A DNA stretch of 5,553 nucleotides, taken from the NCBI GenBank assembly GCA_913059105.1, contig CAJXRL010000183.1, positions 1 through 5,553 of the forward strand. Direction: 5' to 3'. The translations under genes were made by a program, and so were the position numbers. Under the pieces are notes generated by a model. The model did no database searches. It had not been told where the DNA came from and saw nothing but the letters and a program-made list of their open reading frames with translations. This DNA comes from an uncultured Flavobacteriales bacterium. Its GTDB lineage: Bacteria; Bacteroidota; Bacteroidia; Flavobacteriales_E; Vicingaceae. Positions 4,649 through 5,553 of the stretch are shown here, piece by piece; position 1 is the first letter of the stretch; each line of letters begins with the position of its first letter.

Positions 4649-5506
4649 ATGGGAAAGTATACCATCAAAGAATTAGAGAGATTGTCTGGGATTAAAGCGC
4701 ATACTTTAAGAATCTGGGAAAAGCGTTATAATCTTTTCGAACCCGACCGGACCGATACTAATATTCGCAGCTATTCAGATACAGATTTGAAAAAGCTATT
4801 GAACGTTACAATGCTGTCAAATAGCGGGACAAAGATTTCGAAAATTGTTTTACTAGACGACGTTCAGCTTAAAAAGGCCGTTTCGGAAATTACTGATATT
4901 GAATTAGTAAAGCAAAAGCGAATTGACGATCTTATTTTTCCGATGTTGCAATTTGATGAAATTACAATCGACAACCTGTTAAAATCTTATTATGCAGAAA
5001 AGGGTGTGGAGCAAACATTTACGGACATATTGTACCCCTTTTTGGAAAAAATTGGAATTCTTTGGCTGACCGACGAAGTAGACCCTGCCCAAGAGCACTT
5101 TATCATACACATCATCCGTCAAAAGTTATCTGCTGCTATTGAATCATTACCAAATAATTCTGAAAGCGCTAAAAAAGTAATTCTTTTTTTACCTGAAGGG
5201 GAATATCATGAGCTAGGTCTCTTATTTTTTGCATATTTATACAAGAAAAAGGGAGTGCGGGTATACTATTTTGGGCAATCCGCTCCAATAGCCCAAATAA
5301 AGGAGGCAGCAAAAGTTATCAAACCAAATTGGGTTTTAACCTATGCCGTTGTTCGCCCAAAAGGCGGGTTGCAAGAACTGGTGGAACAACTAGGCGAATG
5401 TCCCTCTGACGAGAACTATTTCTTAGTAAACCGTTTACAGAAAGATGTGAAAATTACTTACCCATCCAATGTTAGGCAGATAAACTCCTATTCTGAGGTC
5501 ATTTAA
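4649..5506 (+). CDS. MerR-family regulator with cobalamin-binding domain (CarH/LitR-like)
   Basis: This 285-residue protein has the three-part layout of B12-dependent photoreceptor repressors. A MerR winged helix (1-70) opens with YTIKELERLSGIKAHTLRIWEKRY and continues to RSYSDTDLKKLL (40-51). A four-helix cap (about 85-170) carries the W-x9-EH motif (W139, E149, H150), which in CarH packs against the adenosyl group. A Rossmann-type B12 domain (175-285) has the E-x-H-x-x-G motif (E185, H187, G190), where His is the lower cobalt ligand. In characterised relatives, adenosylcobalamin makes the protein a DNA-bound tetramer in the dark, and light breaks the Co-C bond and releases carotenoid or photolyase genes. 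The residue after the cap Trp is Leu140, not the His that, as I recall, becomes the second cobalt ligand in Thermus CarH after light. The start is the ATG just before the MerR domain. The fragment ends 2 bases after the stop, so the downstream target genes are not visible. Confidence 0.92.
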   Translation: MGKYTIKELERLSGIKAHTLRIWEKRYNLFEPDRTDTNIRSYSDTDLKKLLNVTMLSNSGTKISKIVLLDDVQLKKAVSEITDIELVKQKRIDDLIFPMLQFDEITIDNLLKSYYAEKGVEQTFTDILYPFLEKIGILWLTDEVDPAQEHFIIHIIRQKLSAAIESLPNNSESAKKVILFLPEGEYHELGLLFFAYLYKKKGVRVYYFGQSAPIAQIKEAAKVIKPNWVLTYAVVRPKGGLQELVEQLGECPSDENYFLVNRLQKDVKITYPSNVRQINSYSEVI

Positions 5507-5508
5507 TG

Positions 5509-5553
5509 CTGTCTCTTATACACATCTGACGCTGCCGACGATCTACTCTGTGT
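5509..5553. other. Illumina Nextera adapter (P5 side), not genomic
   Basis: CTGTCTCTTATACACATCT (5509-5527) is the reverse complement of the Tn5 mosaic end, followed by the read-1 tail complement GACGCTGCCGACGA (5528-5541). The next eight bases (TCTACTCT, 5542-5549) are the reverse complement of AGAGTAGA, which I recall as index S504, and GTGT starts the P5 arm. The genomic insert therefore ends at 5508. Confidence 0.98.

Overview
The window is one assembled fragment with about 5.46 kb of genomic DNA (46-5508) between two sequencing adapters. Positions 1-45 and 5509-5553 match Illumina Nextera (Tn5) adapter and index sequence in opposite orientations, so both ends are library artefacts and nothing in them should be annotated as biology. 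The genomic part looks like Bacteroidota. It is AT-rich, most genes lack a Shine-Dalgarno sequence, two candidate -7 boxes fit the Bacteroidota form TAnnTTTG, and the protein set (lipoprotein methyltransferase, HisKA_2-type kinase remnant, MerR-B12 regulator) suits Cytophagales or Flavobacteriia relatives. That placement is an inference.

Layout. At the left edge, two minus-strand genes are closely spaced: a small GNAT-like acetyltransferase (187-468), then a 2H phosphoesterase / 2'-5' RNA ligase-like gene (46-179) cut off by the fragment end. Next comes a 409-bp stretch (469-877) with no long gene. It holds a perfect plus-strand intrinsic terminator (848-879), an upstream 9-bp stem that could close a small RNA, and a possible 30-residue membrane peptide (684-776). 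A minus-strand lipoprotein with a class I SAM methyltransferase fold follows (878-1543). Two bases from its start codon ends the remnant of a sensor histidine kinase (about 1546-1998) that carries in-frame stops. A MarR-family repressor (2128-2556) with a long inverted repeat over its start region and complete uvrC (2690-4492) fill the centre. On the plus strand, divergent from uvrC across 156 bp, lies a MerR-type regulator with a cobalamin-binding domain of the CarH/LitR photoreceptor class (4649-5506). The fragment ends two bases after its stop codon.

How the parts may work together. UvrC is a housekeeping excision-repair nuclease. The adjacent CarH-like protein is the most interesting regulator: it retains the adenosylcobalamin-capping and cobalt-ligand motifs, and its divergent position makes light-linked control of itself and perhaps of uvrC a testable idea. 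The kinase remnant next to the methyltransferase suggests a former transcription unit that has lost its sensor. I see no CRISPR array, tRNA, rRNA, transposase or phage gene. No obviously new multi-gene system is present; the unexplained parts are the terminator-ended plus-strand transcript, the exported methyltransferase and the regulator-uvrC pairing.
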